NCBI RefSeq assembly: GCF_035975855.1
Contig: NZ_CP109055.1
Location: forward strand, 1,612,001-1,676,000
Direction of reading: 5' to 3'
Length of the DNA: 64,000 nt
From: Streptomyces sp. NBC_01304
GTDB taxonomy: Bacteria; Actinomycetota; Actinomycetes; Streptomycetales; Streptomycetaceae
Shown here one piece after another: positions 24,993-34,289 of the stretch (the stretch's first letter is position 1; the number at the start of each line of letters is the position of its first letter). A program made the translations under genes and the position numbers. The notes beneath the pieces are model-generated. The model made no database searches, was not told the origin of the DNA, and saw only the letters and a list, made by a program, of their open reading frames with translations.

Positions 24993-26210
24993 ATGACCGA
25001 CCCCTCGCCCGACGCCCCCTGGCCCAACACCCAGCAGGGCATCCGACGCCGCAACCTCTCCCTGGTCATGCACGCCGTCGTCGCCCAGGGGCCGCTCTCG
25101 CGGGCCGCGGTGGCCGGACGGATCGGGCTCACCCGGGCCGCCGTGTCCACGCTCGTCGACGAGCTGATCCGGGGCGGGCTCCTCGTCGAGCTGGGTCCGG
25201 AACGGCCCGGCACGGTGGGGCGTCCGGGGAGCTCGCTGACCGTCGGGCCGCACGGCCCGGTCGGGATCGGCGCCGAGATCGGCGTGGACCATCTCGCGGT
25301 GTGCGCCGTGGATCTGCACGGCAAGGTGCGGGCCAGGGCAGCCGCCGAGGGCGACAACCGGGGGCGCCCGCCCGAGCCCGTCCTCAAGGAACTCGCCCGC
25401 CTGGTGGGCGAAGTGACCAGCACCGCGCGCGGCCTCGGCCTGCGCCCCGCGGGGCTCGCGGTGGCGGTCCCCGGCCTGGTCGCCCGTGACTCGCACACCG
25501 TGGTGCGCGCGCCCAACCTCGGCTGGAGCCAGGTCGACATAGGCGCCCACCTGCGCGCGGACGGCCCGGAGGGGATGGCGCTGAGCGTCGACAACGAAGC
25601 GAATCTGGGCGCGCTCGCCGAGCTGTGGATCGGCGGCGACCCGGCGCCGCAGGACTTCGTCCATGTCTCGGCGGAGATCGGCATCGGCGCCGCCCTCGTC
25701 GTCGGGGGCCGACTGCTGCGCGGAACGCACGGCTTCGCGGGCGAGTTGGGGCATGTGCCGGTACGTCCCGAGGGTCCCGCCTGCCCGTGCGGCGGGCGGG
25801 GCTGTCTCGAGCAGTACGCGGGCGAGGAGGCGGTGCTGCGGGCGGCGGGCCTGGAGCCGGGCGGGGGCCGGATCGGGCTGCTCGCCGGTCTCGCCGACGA
25901 CGGGGACCAGCGGGTGCGCCGTGCGCTGCGCGGCGCCGGTTCCGCGCTCGGCATCGCGCTGTCCGGTGCGGTGAACCTGCTCGACCCGCAGACCGTGGTC
26001 CTCGGCGGCGCCCTGTCCCGGCTCGCCCCTTGGCTACTGCCCTCCCTGGAGCGGGAGTTGGGCCGCCGTACCGCCGACCCGCAGCGCCCCAGGGGCGGCT
26101 CGGTGACGGTGTCGCGGCTCGGCTCGCAGGGACCACTGCTCGGCGCGGCGCACTCGGTGGTGCAGGCGGTGCTCGACGATCCGGCCGCGCTGGCGGGCCG
26201 GGCCGGGTAG
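24993..26210 (+). CDS. ROK-family transcriptional regulator, probable xylose repressor
   Basis: This 405-residue ROK protein has an N-terminal MarR-like HTH (about 15-70, 'LSRAAVAGRIGLTRAAVSTLVDEL') followed by a sugar-kinase-like domain. That domain carries the ROK zinc/sugar signature 'CPCGGRGCLE' (about 262-271) and 'GEIGHVP'-type residues ('FAGELGHVPV'). A position behind xylB and facing the repeat-bearing xylA-xylB promoter strongly suggests a XylR-type repressor relieved by xylose. ATG 24993 has GGAAAGAAG nine bases upstream. Confidence 0.92.
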   Translation: MTDPSPDAPWPNTQQGIRRRNLSLVMHAVVAQGPLSRAAVAGRIGLTRAAVSTLVDELIRGGLLVELGPERPGTVGRPGSSLTVGPHGPVGIGAEIGVDHLAVCAVDLHGKVRARAAAEGDNRGRPPEPVLKELARLVGEVTSTARGLGLRPAGLAVAVPGLVARDSHTVVRAPNLGWSQVDIGAHLRADGPEGMALSVDNEANLGALAELWIGGDPAPQDFVHVSAEIGIGAALVVGGRLLRGTHGFAGELGHVPVRPEGPACPCGGRGCLEQYAGEEAVLRAAGLEPGGGRIGLLAGLADDGDQRVRRALRGAGSALGIALSGAVNLLDPQTVVLGGALSRLAPWLLPSLERELGRRTADPQRPRGGSVTVSRLGSQGPLLGAAHSVVQAVLDDPAALAGRAG

Positions 26211-26415
26211 CCCGACTGTGCGGGGAACCGCCGATCCGCCCCGCCGAGCGGTGCGGCGCGAGCGCCGACCCGTCCCGCCCTCTTCCACCCCAACTCCCCT
26301 GGCCCGTACCGTACTTAGCGCTCACCTCTTGCCGTTCGACTGACGCAGCGCCAACGAAACGCATGCGCAGCAGCACTGCCACCCACGCAATGCGACCGAC
26401 GCGAGGAGTTCAGGC

Positions 26416-27954
26416 GTGACGGGGGAAACGTACGCACCGAAAGGCGGGACGCAGGGCCTCAGACGCGAGGCGATCGGGCTGCGCGAGGTCCTGTTCCAGA
26501 GCATCACGGCGATGGCGCCCGCCGCCGCGATCGCCGCGTCCATCCCGGCGGGGACCGCCTTCGCGGGCGGCAGTCTGCCGCTCTCGGTGCTGATCGCCCT
26601 GGTGGCCTGCCTGTTCACCGCGTCGTGCGTGGGCGAGCTGGCGCGGCAGTTGCCGGCCGCCGGATCGACGGCGACGTACGCCGCGCAAGGGCTCCACCCG
26701 ACCGTCGGGTTCCTCGTGGGCTGGGGATATGTGTTCGTCGAGGCGCTGGTCCCCGCCCTGTTGCTGCTGCAGCTGGGGTTCACCACGGCGGGCACGCTGC
26801 ATCAGGAGTGGTCCGGGTATCCGGCGGACCTGTGGTGGCCCTGGTCGCTCGCGGGCGCCGTGATCATCGCGATGGCGGGGTGGTTCGGGGTACGGGCCTC
26901 CGCGCGCTTCGGCACCGTGCTCGGCGTCTTCGAGGTGCTGGTGTTCCTGGTGTTCGCCGTCATGCTGATCTCGCAGGCGGGCGGCGACAACACGCTGTCG
27001 GTGTTCGGGACTTCGCACACCGCCGAGGGTTACGAGGGCATCGGCGGGGTGTTCGCGGGGTCGGTCTACACCGTGCTGGCCTTCGCCGGGTTCGAGGCCG
27101 CGGCGCCGCTCGCCGAGGAGACCAAGGACCCGCGCCGCACCGTGAGGCGCGCGGTGCTCGGGGCGGCGCTGGCGATCGGCCTGGTGTACGTCGTCACGAC
27201 GTATGCGATGGCCGTGTACCTGGGGCCCGACGAGTTCGGCAAGTTCGGCGCCTCGGGTGCCGCGTCCTGGGACGGAGTGGCGCGCGCGTCGTTCGGGGCG
27301 TTCTGGGTCCTGGTGTTCTTCGCGGTGGTCAACTCGACGCTCGCCAACGCCAATGCCTGCGCGAACGTCTCCACCCGCACGGCCTTCGCCTTCGGCCGCA
27401 TCGGCGTGTTCCCCGCGGCCCTCGCCCGCCTCCATCCCCGGCACCGCTCGCCCGCCGTCGGGGTGGCCGTCCAGTTCGTCGTGGCGGTCGGGGCCTGTCT
27501 GGGGCTGGGGCTCGCCTATGACCCGGTGACCGCGTTCCTGCTGCTCGCGACCGTCATCGTCACCGTCGTGATCGGCGTGTACATCGTCACCAACCTGGCC
27601 TGCGCCGCGTATTTCCTGCGACGGCGGCGCGAACTCCTCAGCCCGGTCCGGCACTTGCTGTTCCCGCTGCTCGGCATCGCCGCGTTCGTGCCCGCGCTGC
27701 TGACGGCCGCGGGCCTGCCGGTCTTCGACTTCGTCACGGAGCTGACCGAACCCGTGTCGTACGCGGGTCCCGTCGTCGGCGTCTGGATGGCGCTCGGCGC
27801 GGTGGTGCTCCTGGTGCTGCTGCGGCGGCATCCGGAACGCGTCGCCGACACCGCCCGCGTACATCTCGACGAAGAAGCGGACGAAGAGACGGACGCAGAG
27901 GCGACGGACCGACCGGAATCGACTTCAGGACCGACCGGAGCGGAGAGCCGATGA
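26416..27954 (+). CDS. APC-superfamily amino acid permease
   Basis: This 512-residue protein has about twelve transmembrane helices. The N-terminal 'LREVLFQSITAMAPAAAIAASIPAG' is the APC first helix with its unwound substrate-binding stretch. 'GFEAAAPLAEETKDPRRTVRRA' is the conserved loop after helix 6, and a charged cytoplasmic tail ends the protein. It is predicted to import an amino acid, amine or amide using a cation gradient. GTG 26416 follows GAGGAG by seven bases. The acetamidase gene starts inside its stop (ATGA), so the pair probably handles uptake and hydrolysis of an amide. Confidence 0.9.
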   Translation: MTGETYAPKGGTQGLRREAIGLREVLFQSITAMAPAAAIAASIPAGTAFAGGSLPLSVLIALVACLFTASCVGELARQLPAAGSTATYAAQGLHPTVGFLVGWGYVFVEALVPALLLLQLGFTTAGTLHQEWSGYPADLWWPWSLAGAVIIAMAGWFGVRASARFGTVLGVFEVLVFLVFAVMLISQAGGDNTLSVFGTSHTAEGYEGIGGVFAGSVYTVLAFAGFEAAAPLAEETKDPRRTVRRAVLGAALAIGLVYVVTTYAMAVYLGPDEFGKFGASGAASWDGVARASFGAFWVLVFFAVVNSTLANANACANVSTRTAFAFGRIGVFPAALARLHPRHRSPAVGVAVQFVVAVGACLGLGLAYDPVTAFLLLATVIVTVVIGVYIVTNLACAAYFLRRRRELLSPVRHLLFPLLGIAAFVPALLTAAGLPVFDFVTELTEPVSYAGPVVGVWMALGAVVLLVLLRRHPERVADTARVHLDEEADEETDAEATDRPESTSGPTGAESR

Positions 27955-28976
27955 CCGACCGCGAGCCCAGGATCCTGAGCGTCCGGCCCCAACCCGGCGA
28001 GTACGCCTGGACGTTCGGCGGCGCACCCCCCGTCGCCCGGATCCTGCCCGGCACGGTCCTCGACCTCCACACGGAGGACTGCTTCGCCGGGCACGTACGG
28101 TCCGAGAAGGACCTGGTGTCGCAGGTCTGCACGTTCCCGTTCCTCAACCCGCAGACCGGACCCTTCTACGTCCAGGGCGCGGAGCCCGGCGACACCCTGG
28201 CCGTGCACTTCGTGTCGATCGAGCCCGCCCGCGACTGGGCGGCGTCCACGACCGTGCCGCTGTTCGGGGCGCTGACCTCCACGCACACCACGGCGACGCT
28301 GCAGCCGCCGCTGCCCGAGCGGGTGTGGATCTGGCAGCTCGACCGGGACCGGCGTACCGCGCAATTCGCCGCTCACGACAGCGATTTCACGATCGAGCTG
28401 CCGATGGATCCCATGCACGGCACGGTCGGTGTCGCGCCCGCCGGGCTCGAGGTGCGTTCGGCGCTCGTGCCCGACGCGCACGGCGGGAACATGGACACGC
28501 CCGAGATGCGGGCCGGTGTCACCTGCTATCTCGGCGTCAACGTCGAGGGCGCGCTGCTGAGCCTCGGCGACGGGCACGCGCGGCAGGGCGAGGGCGAGAC
28601 GTGCGGCGTCGCCGTCGAGTGCGCCATGAACACCGTCGTGATCGTCGAACTGCTCAAGGGACTCCCCACGCCCTGGCCGCGGATCGAGTCGGACACCCAT
28701 CTGATCTCGACCGGCTCCGCGCGTCCCCTGGAGGACGCCTTCCGGATCTGCCAACTGGACCTGATCCAGTGGCTGGTGCGCGACTACGGCTTCACGGAGC
28801 TCGACGCCTATCAGTTCGCCACACAGGCCGTCGAGTCACCGCTGGCCAATGTCTGCGACACCAATTACACGTGCGTCGCGAAGATACGGAAGGAGTGGCT
28901 GCCGGCGCACGAGACCCACCGCGGGCTGCACGACCGACTGCGCGAGCAGGCAGCGGAGCTCGCCCGCCGCACGTGA
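27951..28976 (+). CDS. Acetamidase/formamidase family protein
   Basis: The predicted protein has 341 residues of the FmdA/AmdA family, which hydrolyses formamide, acetamide or related amides to ammonia and the acid. Conserved areas include 'DCFAGHVRSEKDL', 'NPQTGPFYVQGAEPGDTLAV', 'PMDPMHGTVGVAP', 'DAHGGNMDTPEM' and 'GDGHARQGEGE', which carry the metal and active-site residues. Translation is coupled to the permease upstream by a four-base overlap. A plausible role is nitrogen acquisition from amides; the exact substrate is unknown. Confidence 0.92.
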   Translation: MTDREPRILSVRPQPGEYAWTFGGAPPVARILPGTVLDLHTEDCFAGHVRSEKDLVSQVCTFPFLNPQTGPFYVQGAEPGDTLAVHFVSIEPARDWAASTTVPLFGALTSTHTTATLQPPLPERVWIWQLDRDRRTAQFAAHDSDFTIELPMDPMHGTVGVAPAGLEVRSALVPDAHGGNMDTPEMRAGVTCYLGVNVEGALLSLGDGHARQGEGETCGVAVECAMNTVVIVELLKGLPTPWPRIESDTHLISTGSARPLEDAFRICQLDLIQWLVRDYGFTELDAYQFATQAVESPLANVCDTNYTCVAKIRKEWLPAHETHRGLHDRLREQAAELARRT

Positions 28977-29022
28977 ACTGCTCCCCCACTGAAGCGAGTT
29001 ACCCAGAGAGGCAGGTCGCCCC

Positions 29023-29649
29023 ATGGAACACGACCGCGCCAGATCGTCCCCCACCGACCCCGCCGACCCCGGCAGACGCCGGCTGCTCCTCGGAGCCGCC
29101 GCACTCGCCGCCGCCCCCGCCACGCTCCTGACGGCCTCCCCCGCCGCCGCGCGGCCGGCCACCACCGACTACCCGCCCGCCGGGTGGGTACCGGCCAGCA
29201 CCTCCAACTACACGGCGTCCAACCGTCCGATCAGCTACCGCATCGACCGCGTGATCATCCACGTCACACAGGAGACGTACGCGGACGCCCTCGCCATCTT
29301 CCAGAACCCGGCGAAACAGGTGTCCGCGCACTACGTGGTGCGCTCGAACGACGGCCATGTCGCCCAGTGCGTCCGCAACCGCAACATCGGCTGGCACGCG
29401 GGCAATTGGTCGTACAACACCCGCAGTGTGGGCATCGAGCACGAGGGCTGGGTGGATCAGCCGGAGTACTTCACCGACGCGATGTACGAGTCGTCGGCGG
29501 CGCTCACCGCGCACATCTGTGACACGTACGGCATCACGAAGGACCGGGAGCACATCATCGGCCATGTCCAGGTGCCCGGCTCGGATCACACCGACCCCGG
29601 GCCCTACTGGGACTGGTCGCGCTACATCCGTCTGATCAACACCGTCTGA
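29023..29649 (+). CDS. Secreted N-acetylmuramoyl-L-alanine amidase (Amidase_2/PGRP)
   Basis: This 208-residue protein has a twin-arginine type signal ('GRRRLLLGAAALAA', about 17-30) ending near 'AAARP'. It is followed by a zinc amidase domain: 'IDRVIIHVTQ', 'VSAHYVVRSNDGHVAQCV', 'GWHAGNWSYNTRSVGIEHEGW' and 'IIGHVQVPGSDHTDPGPYWDW', with His ligands in the first and last blocks. It cleaves the lactyl-amide bond between MurNAc and L-Ala in peptidoglycan, in wall turnover or against other bacteria. Tat export of a folded metalloenzyme fits the signal. Confidence 0.93.
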   Translation: MEHDRARSSPTDPADPGRRRLLLGAAALAAAPATLLTASPAAARPATTDYPPAGWVPASTSNYTASNRPISYRIDRVIIHVTQETYADALAIFQNPAKQVSAHYVVRSNDGHVAQCVRNRNIGWHAGNWSYNTRSVGIEHEGWVDQPEYFTDAMYESSAALTAHICDTYGITKDREHIIGHVQVPGSDHTDPGPYWDWSRYIRLINTV

Positions 29650-29663
29650 CGGCGCTCGCAGCG

Positions 29664-29685
29664 CCCGGCGGGCCGGACCGCCGGG
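29664..29685 (+). terminator. Hairpin terminator after amidase
   Basis: A perfect 8 bp stem CCCGGCGG / CCGCCGGG with a 6-base loop lies 15 bp after the amidase stop, on the way to the GAF regulator promoter. Confidence 0.7.
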
Positions 29686-29812
29686 ACACCGATCACGCCA
29701 ATCGCACAGCGACCACCGCCGCGACGGTTGTCGGACTCCCCTGGCGGAGTGACGATGTGCAAGACCACAACGACGACTTGCAGGACCACATCGCCCTGAC
29801 CAGGAGGCCGAG

Positions 29813-31087
29813 TTGACGGATCCGTGGGTGGCCCTCGAACCCGGCACCGACCCCGTCGCACGCGCGCGAGCCGTACGCCGCGCCCACGCCGCCTTCACCT
29901 CGGCGGGCACGCTGGACCACCGCCCGGTACGCCCCGTGGTCGCCGACTCCTGGCAGCGCTCCGCACGCGCACACGTCAGCCCCGACTGCACCGCGCACGT
30001 CGAACTCGGCGACGGCGAGCTCGGCTCGTACCGCGCCGACCATCCGCTGGCCCGGGTCATGCCTCTGTTCCGCGAGCTGACCAGCACCTTCGCCATGGAC
30101 GGCGAGCATCTCCTCGCGGTGTGCGACGCGCAGGGCCGGCTGTTGTGGGTGGAGGGGCACGCCGGGACGCGCAACCGCGCCGGGAGCATGAACTTCGTGC
30201 CGGGGGCCCGCTGGTCGGAGTCCGTGATGGGCACCAACGCGCCCGGTACCGCGGTCGCAGTCGACCGGCCCGTGCAGGTCTTCGCCGCCGAGCACTTCAG
30301 CAGACCCGTCCAGCCCTGGACCTGCGCCGCCGCCCCGGTGCACGACCCGCGCTCGGGCCGTGTGCTGGGCGCCGTCGACATCACCGGCGGCGACCGCCTG
30401 GCACACCCGCACAGCCTCGCCTTCGTCCAGGCCGTCGCGCGGGCCGCCGAGGCACAGCTCGCCCTGGACCACCGCGCCCCCGCACCGGCCCTCGAACTGC
30501 ACGCCCTGGGCCGCGACGAGGCCCTCCTCGTCGCGCACGGCCGAAAGCTCCGGCTCAGCCGCAGACACAGCGAGCTCCTCACCCTTCTCGCCTGCCACCC
30601 CGAGGGCCTGACGGGTGATCAGCTGCTGCTCTGTCTGTACGAGGACGAGTCGATGTCGCCCGTGACTCTGCGCGCCGAGATGTCCCGGCTGCGCGCCCTG
30701 CTCGGCACCGAGCTGCTCGTGTCCCGCCCCTATCGGCTGACCGCCCCGGTCGACGCCGACTTCGCGCTCGTCGAGCGGCGCCTGGCCGCCGGGGCGGTCT
30801 CCGGCGCGATGGGCGCGTACAACGGACCTCTCCTCCCCCGCTCCGGCGCGCCCGAAGTGGCCCGGATGCGGCGCCGCCTGGAGGGCGCCCTGCGCGGTGC
30901 GCTCATCGCGCGCGGCGATCCGCAGCTGCTCGCCGACTGGGCGCACAGCGCGTGGGGCGAGGACGACCTCGACGTGTGGCAGGCGCTCGTCGACGTACTC
31001 CCGCACGGCGCCCCGGAGCGGGCACCCGCGCGGGCGCGACTGGTGGAGCTGGACGCGGAGCAGGCGGCGGCCGCGTGGGCGCCGTAG
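29813..31087 (+). CDS. GAF-domain transcriptional regulator of the adjacent aldehyde dehydrogenase
   Basis: The predicted protein has 424 residues. The N-terminal 200 resemble the AcoR-type sensory region with a GAF domain ('[30 protein letters not shown]', '[20 protein letters not shown]'). Unlike AcoR it has no AAA+ domain. Residues about 240-310 form a winged helix ('[29 protein letters not shown]', with '[13 protein letters not shown]'), then a helical tail. The start is TTG, fixed by AGGAGG five bases upstream. It precedes the aldehyde dehydrogenase in the same direction, as in many Streptomyces, and probably activates it in response to an aldehyde or alcohol. Confidence 0.85.
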   Translation: MTDPWVALEPGTDPVARARAVRRAHAAFTSAGTLDHRPVRPVVADSWQRSARAHVSPDCTAHVELGDGELGSYRADHPLARVMPLFRELTSTFAMDGEHLLAVCDAQGRLLWVEGHAGTRNRAGSMNFVPGARWSESVMGTNAPGTAVAVDRPVQVFAAEHFSRPVQPWTCAAAPVHDPRSGRVLGAVDITGGDRLAHPHSLAFVQAVARAAEAQLALDHRAPAPALELHALGRDEALLVAHGRKLRLSRRHSELLTLLACHPEGLTGDQLLLCLYEDESMSPVTLRAEMSRLRALLGTELLVSRPYRLTAPVDADFALVERRLAAGAVSGAMGAYNGPLLPRSGAPEVARMRRRLEGALRGALIARGDPQLLADWAHSAWGEDDLDVWQALVDVLPHGAPERAPARARLVELDAEQAAAAWAP

Positions 31088-31121
31088 GGCGCGGCCCCAA
31101 GGGTCGCTGCGGCGGCGAGTA

Positions 31122-31278
31122 GGGCACGAACCTGGGGCGGCGGGCACGGCCTCGGGACAGGCGGGCACGACCCCACGACATAGGGGCACGCCTCCGGGGC
31201 GTACGGCAGGACCTCGGGACCTACGACAGGACCCCGGGACGTACGGCAGGACCCCGGGCGTACGGCAGGACCCCTGTG
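31122..31278. repeat. Tandem ~20 bp degenerate repeats upstream of aldehyde dehydrogenase
   Basis: Eight head-to-tail units of 17-21 bp fill the gap between regulator and enzyme. The first four begin GGGCACG (31122, 31142, 31163, 31184). The last four are close copies of GTACGGCAGGACCCCGGGAC (31201, 31221, 31241, 31260). The repeat ends 14 bp before a palindrome. It could be an array of regulator sites or the scar of slippage; it has no coding sense. Confidence 0.8.
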
Positions 31279-31291
31279 CGGGGAGCCGGCC

Positions 31292-31308
31292 GCAACGTGG
31301 TTGCAACC
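31292..31308. promoter_or_regulatory. Palindromic site upstream of aldehyde dehydrogenase
   Basis: GCAAC-GTG-GTTGC (31292-31304) overlaps the perfect palindrome GGTTGCAACC (31299-31308), 69 bp before the enzyme's start codon. It is a likely binding site for the GAF regulator or part of the promoter. Inference from symmetry and position only. Confidence 0.5.
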
Positions 31309-31376
31309 TCCGCGCCCCTAGCCTCCGCCGGAGCGCTGCCCGACGGCGGGCAGCCGCACAGGGGAGGCCCACCGAG

Positions 31377-32900
31377 ATGACCCGTTACGCCGCGCCCGGC
31401 ACCGAAGGCGCCCTCGTCTCCTTCGCCCCGCGCTATCAGCACTTCATCGGCGGCGAGTACGTACCGCCCGCCCGCGGCCAGTACTTCGAGAACCCCAGCC
31501 CGGTCAACGGCCAGACCTTCACGGAGGTGGCCCGCGGCACCGCCGAGGACGTGGAGCGCGCCCTCGACGCCGCCCACGCGGCCGCCCCCGCCTGGGGTGC
31601 CACCTCGACGACCGAGCGCGCCAACATCCTGGCGAAGATCGCCGACCGGATGGAGGCGAACCTGGAGCAGCTCGCGGTCGCCGAGTCCTGGGAGAACGGC
31701 AAGCCGATCCGCGAGACCCTCGCCGCCGACATCCCCCTGGCCATCGACCACTTCCGGTACTTCGCCGGGGCGATCCGCGCGCAGGAGGGCTCGCTCAGCG
31801 AGATCGACGACGACACCATCGCGTACCACTTCCAGGAGCCGCTCGGTGTGGTGGCCCAGATCATCCCGTGGAACTTCCCCATCCTGATGGCGACTTGGAA
31901 GCTCGCGCCCGCCCTGGCCGCGGGCAACGCGGTCGTCCTCAAGCCGGCCGAGCAGACCCCGGCGTCGGTGCACGTGTGGCTGGGCCTGGTCGCGGACCTG
32001 CTGCCGCCGGGCGTCGTGAACATCGTCAACGGCTTCGGCGCGGAGGCGGGCAAGCCCCTCGCCTCCAGCCCGCGCGTCGCGAAGGTCGCCTTCACCGGGG
32101 AGACCACCACGGGGCGGCTGATCATGCAGTACGCCTCCGAGAACATCAAGCCGGTCACCCTGGAGCTGGGCGGCAAGTCGCCGAACATCTTCTTCGACGA
32201 CGTGTGGGCCGCCAACGACGACTTCCGCGACAAGGCCCTCGAAGGCTTCACGATGTTCGCCCTCAACCAGGGCGAGGTCTGCACCTGCCCCTCGCGGGCC
32301 CTGATCCAGCGCGGCCACTACAGCGAGTTCCTGGACGCGGCCATCGCCCGCACCGAGCAGATCACGCCGGGCCACCCACTCGACACCGACACGATGATCG
32401 GCGCCCAGTCCTCCAACGACCAGCTGGAGAAGATCCTCTCCTACCTCGACATCGGCCAGCGCGAGGGTGCAAAGATCCTGGCGGGTGGCCAACGCATCGA
32501 CTACGACGGCGAGTTGGCGGGCGGCTACTACGTGCAGCCCACCATCTTCGAGGGCGACAACCGCATGCGGATCTTCCAGGAGGAGATCTTCGGCCCGGTC
32601 GTCTCGGTCACGTCCTTCAACGACTACGACGACGCGATCCGCATCGCCAACGACACGCTGTACGGCCTGGGCGCCGGCGTGTGGACCCGCGACATCAACA
32701 CGGCCTACCGGGCGGGCCGTGCGATCCAGGCCGGCCGGGTGTGGGTGAACAACTTCCACGCGTATCCGGCACATGCGGCCTTCGGCGGGTACAAGCAGTC
32801 GGGGATCGGGCGGGAGAACCACAAGATGATGCTGGAGCACTACCAGCAGACGAAGAACTTGCTGGTGTCGTACTCGGCGAAGAAGGTCGGGTTCTTCTAA
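31377..32900 (+). CDS. NAD-dependent (acet)aldehyde dehydrogenase
   Basis: The predicted protein has 507 residues of the ALDH superfamily. It has the cofactor-binding region '[21 protein letters not shown]', '[10 protein letters not shown]', the general-base 'LELGGKSPN' and the nucleophile in '[14 protein letters not shown]'. This cysteine context is typical of ExaC/AldB-type acetaldehyde dehydrogenases, which oxidise short aldehydes from ethanol or other alcohols. ATG 31377 follows GGGGAGG. Its last 20 codons plus the downstream hairpin region reappear in altered form at 59122-59259, 26.3 kb away. Confidence 0.96.
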   Translation: MTRYAAPGTEGALVSFAPRYQHFIGGEYVPPARGQYFENPSPVNGQTFTEVARGTAEDVERALDAAHAAAPAWGATSTTERANILAKIADRMEANLEQLAVAESWENGKPIRETLAADIPLAIDHFRYFAGAIRAQEGSLSEIDDDTIAYHFQEPLGVVAQIIPWNFPILMATWKLAPALAAGNAVVLKPAEQTPASVHVWLGLVADLLPPGVVNIVNGFGAEAGKPLASSPRVAKVAFTGETTTGRLIMQYASENIKPVTLELGGKSPNIFFDDVWAANDDFRDKALEGFTMFALNQGEVCTCPSRALIQRGHYSEFLDAAIARTEQITPGHPLDTDTMIGAQSSNDQLEKILSYLDIGQREGAKILAGGQRIDYDGELAGGYYVQPTIFEGDNRMRIFQEEIFGPVVSVTSFNDYDDAIRIANDTLYGLGAGVWTRDINTAYRAGRAIQAGRVWVNNFHAYPAHAAFGGYKQSGIGRENHKMMLEHYQQTKNLLVSYSAKKVGFF

Positions 32901-32911
32901 GGGCACGAGAA

Positions 32912-32949
32912 AAGGCGCCTGACCTGGCCTTTTCCCCGTCTGGCGCCTT
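32912..32949 (+). terminator. Terminator after aldehyde dehydrogenase
   Basis: AAGGCGCC (32912-32919) pairs with GGCGCCTT (32942-32949) around a 22-base loop, 11 bp after the stop codon. The same arrangement, partly decayed, follows the dehydrogenase remnant at 59182. Confidence 0.7.
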
Positions 32950-33358
32950 CCGCTCGGCTCGCTCAGCGCGGAGCCCGGTTCACGTGTCAACTCCCAGTTC
33001 CTCCCAGCGCCATCCCGCTCCTGACCCGCTCTTCCGGACCAGTCACGGACCAAGACCCCGGCTCAGCCTCCGGCCCGACCGCCGAGGCCCCACCTCCCGA
33101 GCGATCTCCAGTCGGGACAACCGCCCCTCGGCCAGGCCCGCTCTCGACCAACAGGAATACGACCCCACCACTTGATGACGCCGGCTGCTTCTGCTTGAGG
33201 TGCTCGGCTCCAGATCTCGCGGACGCGGGCGGTGAGCTATCTGGCCATGACGGCCGAGCTGCTGCTCACTCATGTGCGCGATCCCAAATTTCAGTCCGAC
33301 CAGCGGTGGGTGCTGAACGATCTGATCATCAAGACCCGGGAGGCTCTCGAGCCGTACA
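32950..33358. other. Non-coding stretch at left edge of xylan region
   Basis: Up to 32978 the sequence is homologous to the right-hand copy at 59259; beyond that similarity stops abruptly. The rest holds no convincing gene: short open frames on both strands lack ribosome sites and codon bias. This may be the left junction of inserted DNA. Confidence 0.5.
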
Positions 33359-33850
33359 TCATCGTTGAACGGGAGCGATGGAGAAGCGTGGCGTTCCCGT
33401 TCTTCCAGGCGCTGGCGGGCCTTCGCGTATGGCGGCCGGCCTTGGCGCCTCATCCTCCATGGGGGCGGGCGGTTCGTCCCTGGTGTGGAGCACGGCCAGC
33501 AGTTCTCTCTCACTGGCGATGCCCAGGGATGCCATTCCGGCGAAGGTCTGCAGGAAGTAGGCGACGTCGTAGACCGCTTCCCGGGCGGGCTGCGGCAGCC
33601 CGCTGATGCCCAGTTCCGGCGAGTGTTCTTCACGGAGCTTCGTGCATACGTAGATGTAGTGGTCGTTCAGTTCCACGGTCCGGAACTGGGCGAGCAGTGC
33701 GGCAAGCACGGGCAGGTGGTTGGCTTCCCTGGATATCTGGAGTTGGTTTCGGCCGTGCCAGACCGATGCGACCGATGCGACCAGGGCGGCCACGGAGATG
33801 GTGATTGCGGAAACATTCAGGAGACCGGCACGGACTCGTCCATCAGGCAT
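33359..33850 (-). CDS. DUF4760-like membrane protein, C-terminus doubtful
   Basis: The predicted protein has 163 residues. One N-terminal membrane helix ('LLNVSAITISVAALVASVASVW', cited as a region 10-31) leads to a helical domain: 'LPVLAALLAQFRTVELNDHYIYVCTKL', then 'ELGISGLPQPAREAVYDVAYFLQTF'. This resembles the Streptomyces DUF4760 group. ATG 33850 has GGAAGGGA five bases upstream. After 'ELLAVLHTR' the family's usual acidic C-terminus is replaced by unrelated Pro-rich residues, so the gene may be frameshifted or truncated. Function unknown. Confidence 0.55.
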   Translation of the reverse strand: MPDGRVRAGLLNVSAITISVAALVASVASVWHGRNQLQISREANHLPVLAALLAQFRTVELNDHYIYVCTKLREEHSPELGISGLPQPAREAVYDVAYFLQTFAGMASLGIASERELLAVLHTRDEPPAPMEDEAPRPAAIREGPPAPGRTGTPRFSIAPVQR

Positions 33851-33880
33851 CAGGTCCCTTCCGGTCCCGGCCCTCGACCA

Positions 33881-34117
33881 TCAGGCCCTGCTGCGGCACG
33901 CGTTGCCCGGCGCGCCGCTGGAGATGGTGCGGAATCGGCGGGCCGGATTCCACCACGGCAGACCACTGCAGTTGTCCTCTGTCCGCGCGACCCGCGTACC
34001 GACAGGCTGCTCTGCCCGGGTCTCAATCCATTCCTGGATCTCTTGACACACGACAGCCATCAAGTCCCCCCGTTGATAGGGAGAAAGAGCTTGGCGCCGC
34101 ATCAGTGATCCGGTCAC
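33881..34117 (-). pseudogene. Short fragment resembling an actinobacterial 'IQEWIET...WWNP' protein
   Basis: A 78-codon frame contains 'VCQEIQEWIETRAEQPV' and 'RTEDNCSGLPWWNPARRF'. From memory this pattern opens large actinobacterial membrane-rich proteins, which then continue with long hydrophobic stretches. Here the frame turns to unrelated sequence after 'WWNPARRF' and stops, so it is probably a truncated remnant. The identification rests on a short motif and is tentative. Confidence 0.3.
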
Positions 34118-34192
34118 CCCTCCCGACTGAACGGCGCACAGGGAACGGTCCAGGTATCAATTTCGGCCCACCGCACGATCATTGCCACCGCG

Positions 34193-34230
34193 AAAGCCCC
34201 GGCCGCCTCGAATTGAGACAGCCGGGGTTT
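34193..34230 (-). terminator. Hairpin terminator after peptidoglycan-binding protein gene
   Basis: CCCCGGC (34197-34203) pairs with GCCGGGG (34221-34227), extended by G-U and A-U pairs (34193-34196 with 34228-34230). It lies 60 bp beyond the stop codon of the minus-strand gene at 34290. Confidence 0.65.
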
Positions 34231-34289
34231 CCCTGCGCCGCGAAGTGTGTCTCACCTCGCGTACCTCATTAGGCGTGACGTGGTGATGG

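Noticed and set aside
26410..27864. 484-codon frame antisense to the APC permease
   Set aside because: Charged, low-complexity shadow; the plus strand has twelve clear membrane helices.
31122..31278. CRISPR array
   Set aside because: Units are direct, contiguous and without unique spacers, and no cas genes are present.
31221..33053. 610-codon frame antisense to aldehyde dehydrogenase
   Set aside because: Shadow of a well-identified gene.
33232..33606. Plus-strand frame starting 'MSYLAMTAELLLTHV'
   Set aside because: It begins plausibly but becomes Pro/Arg-rich, lacks a ribosome site and overlaps the better-supported minus-strand gene.
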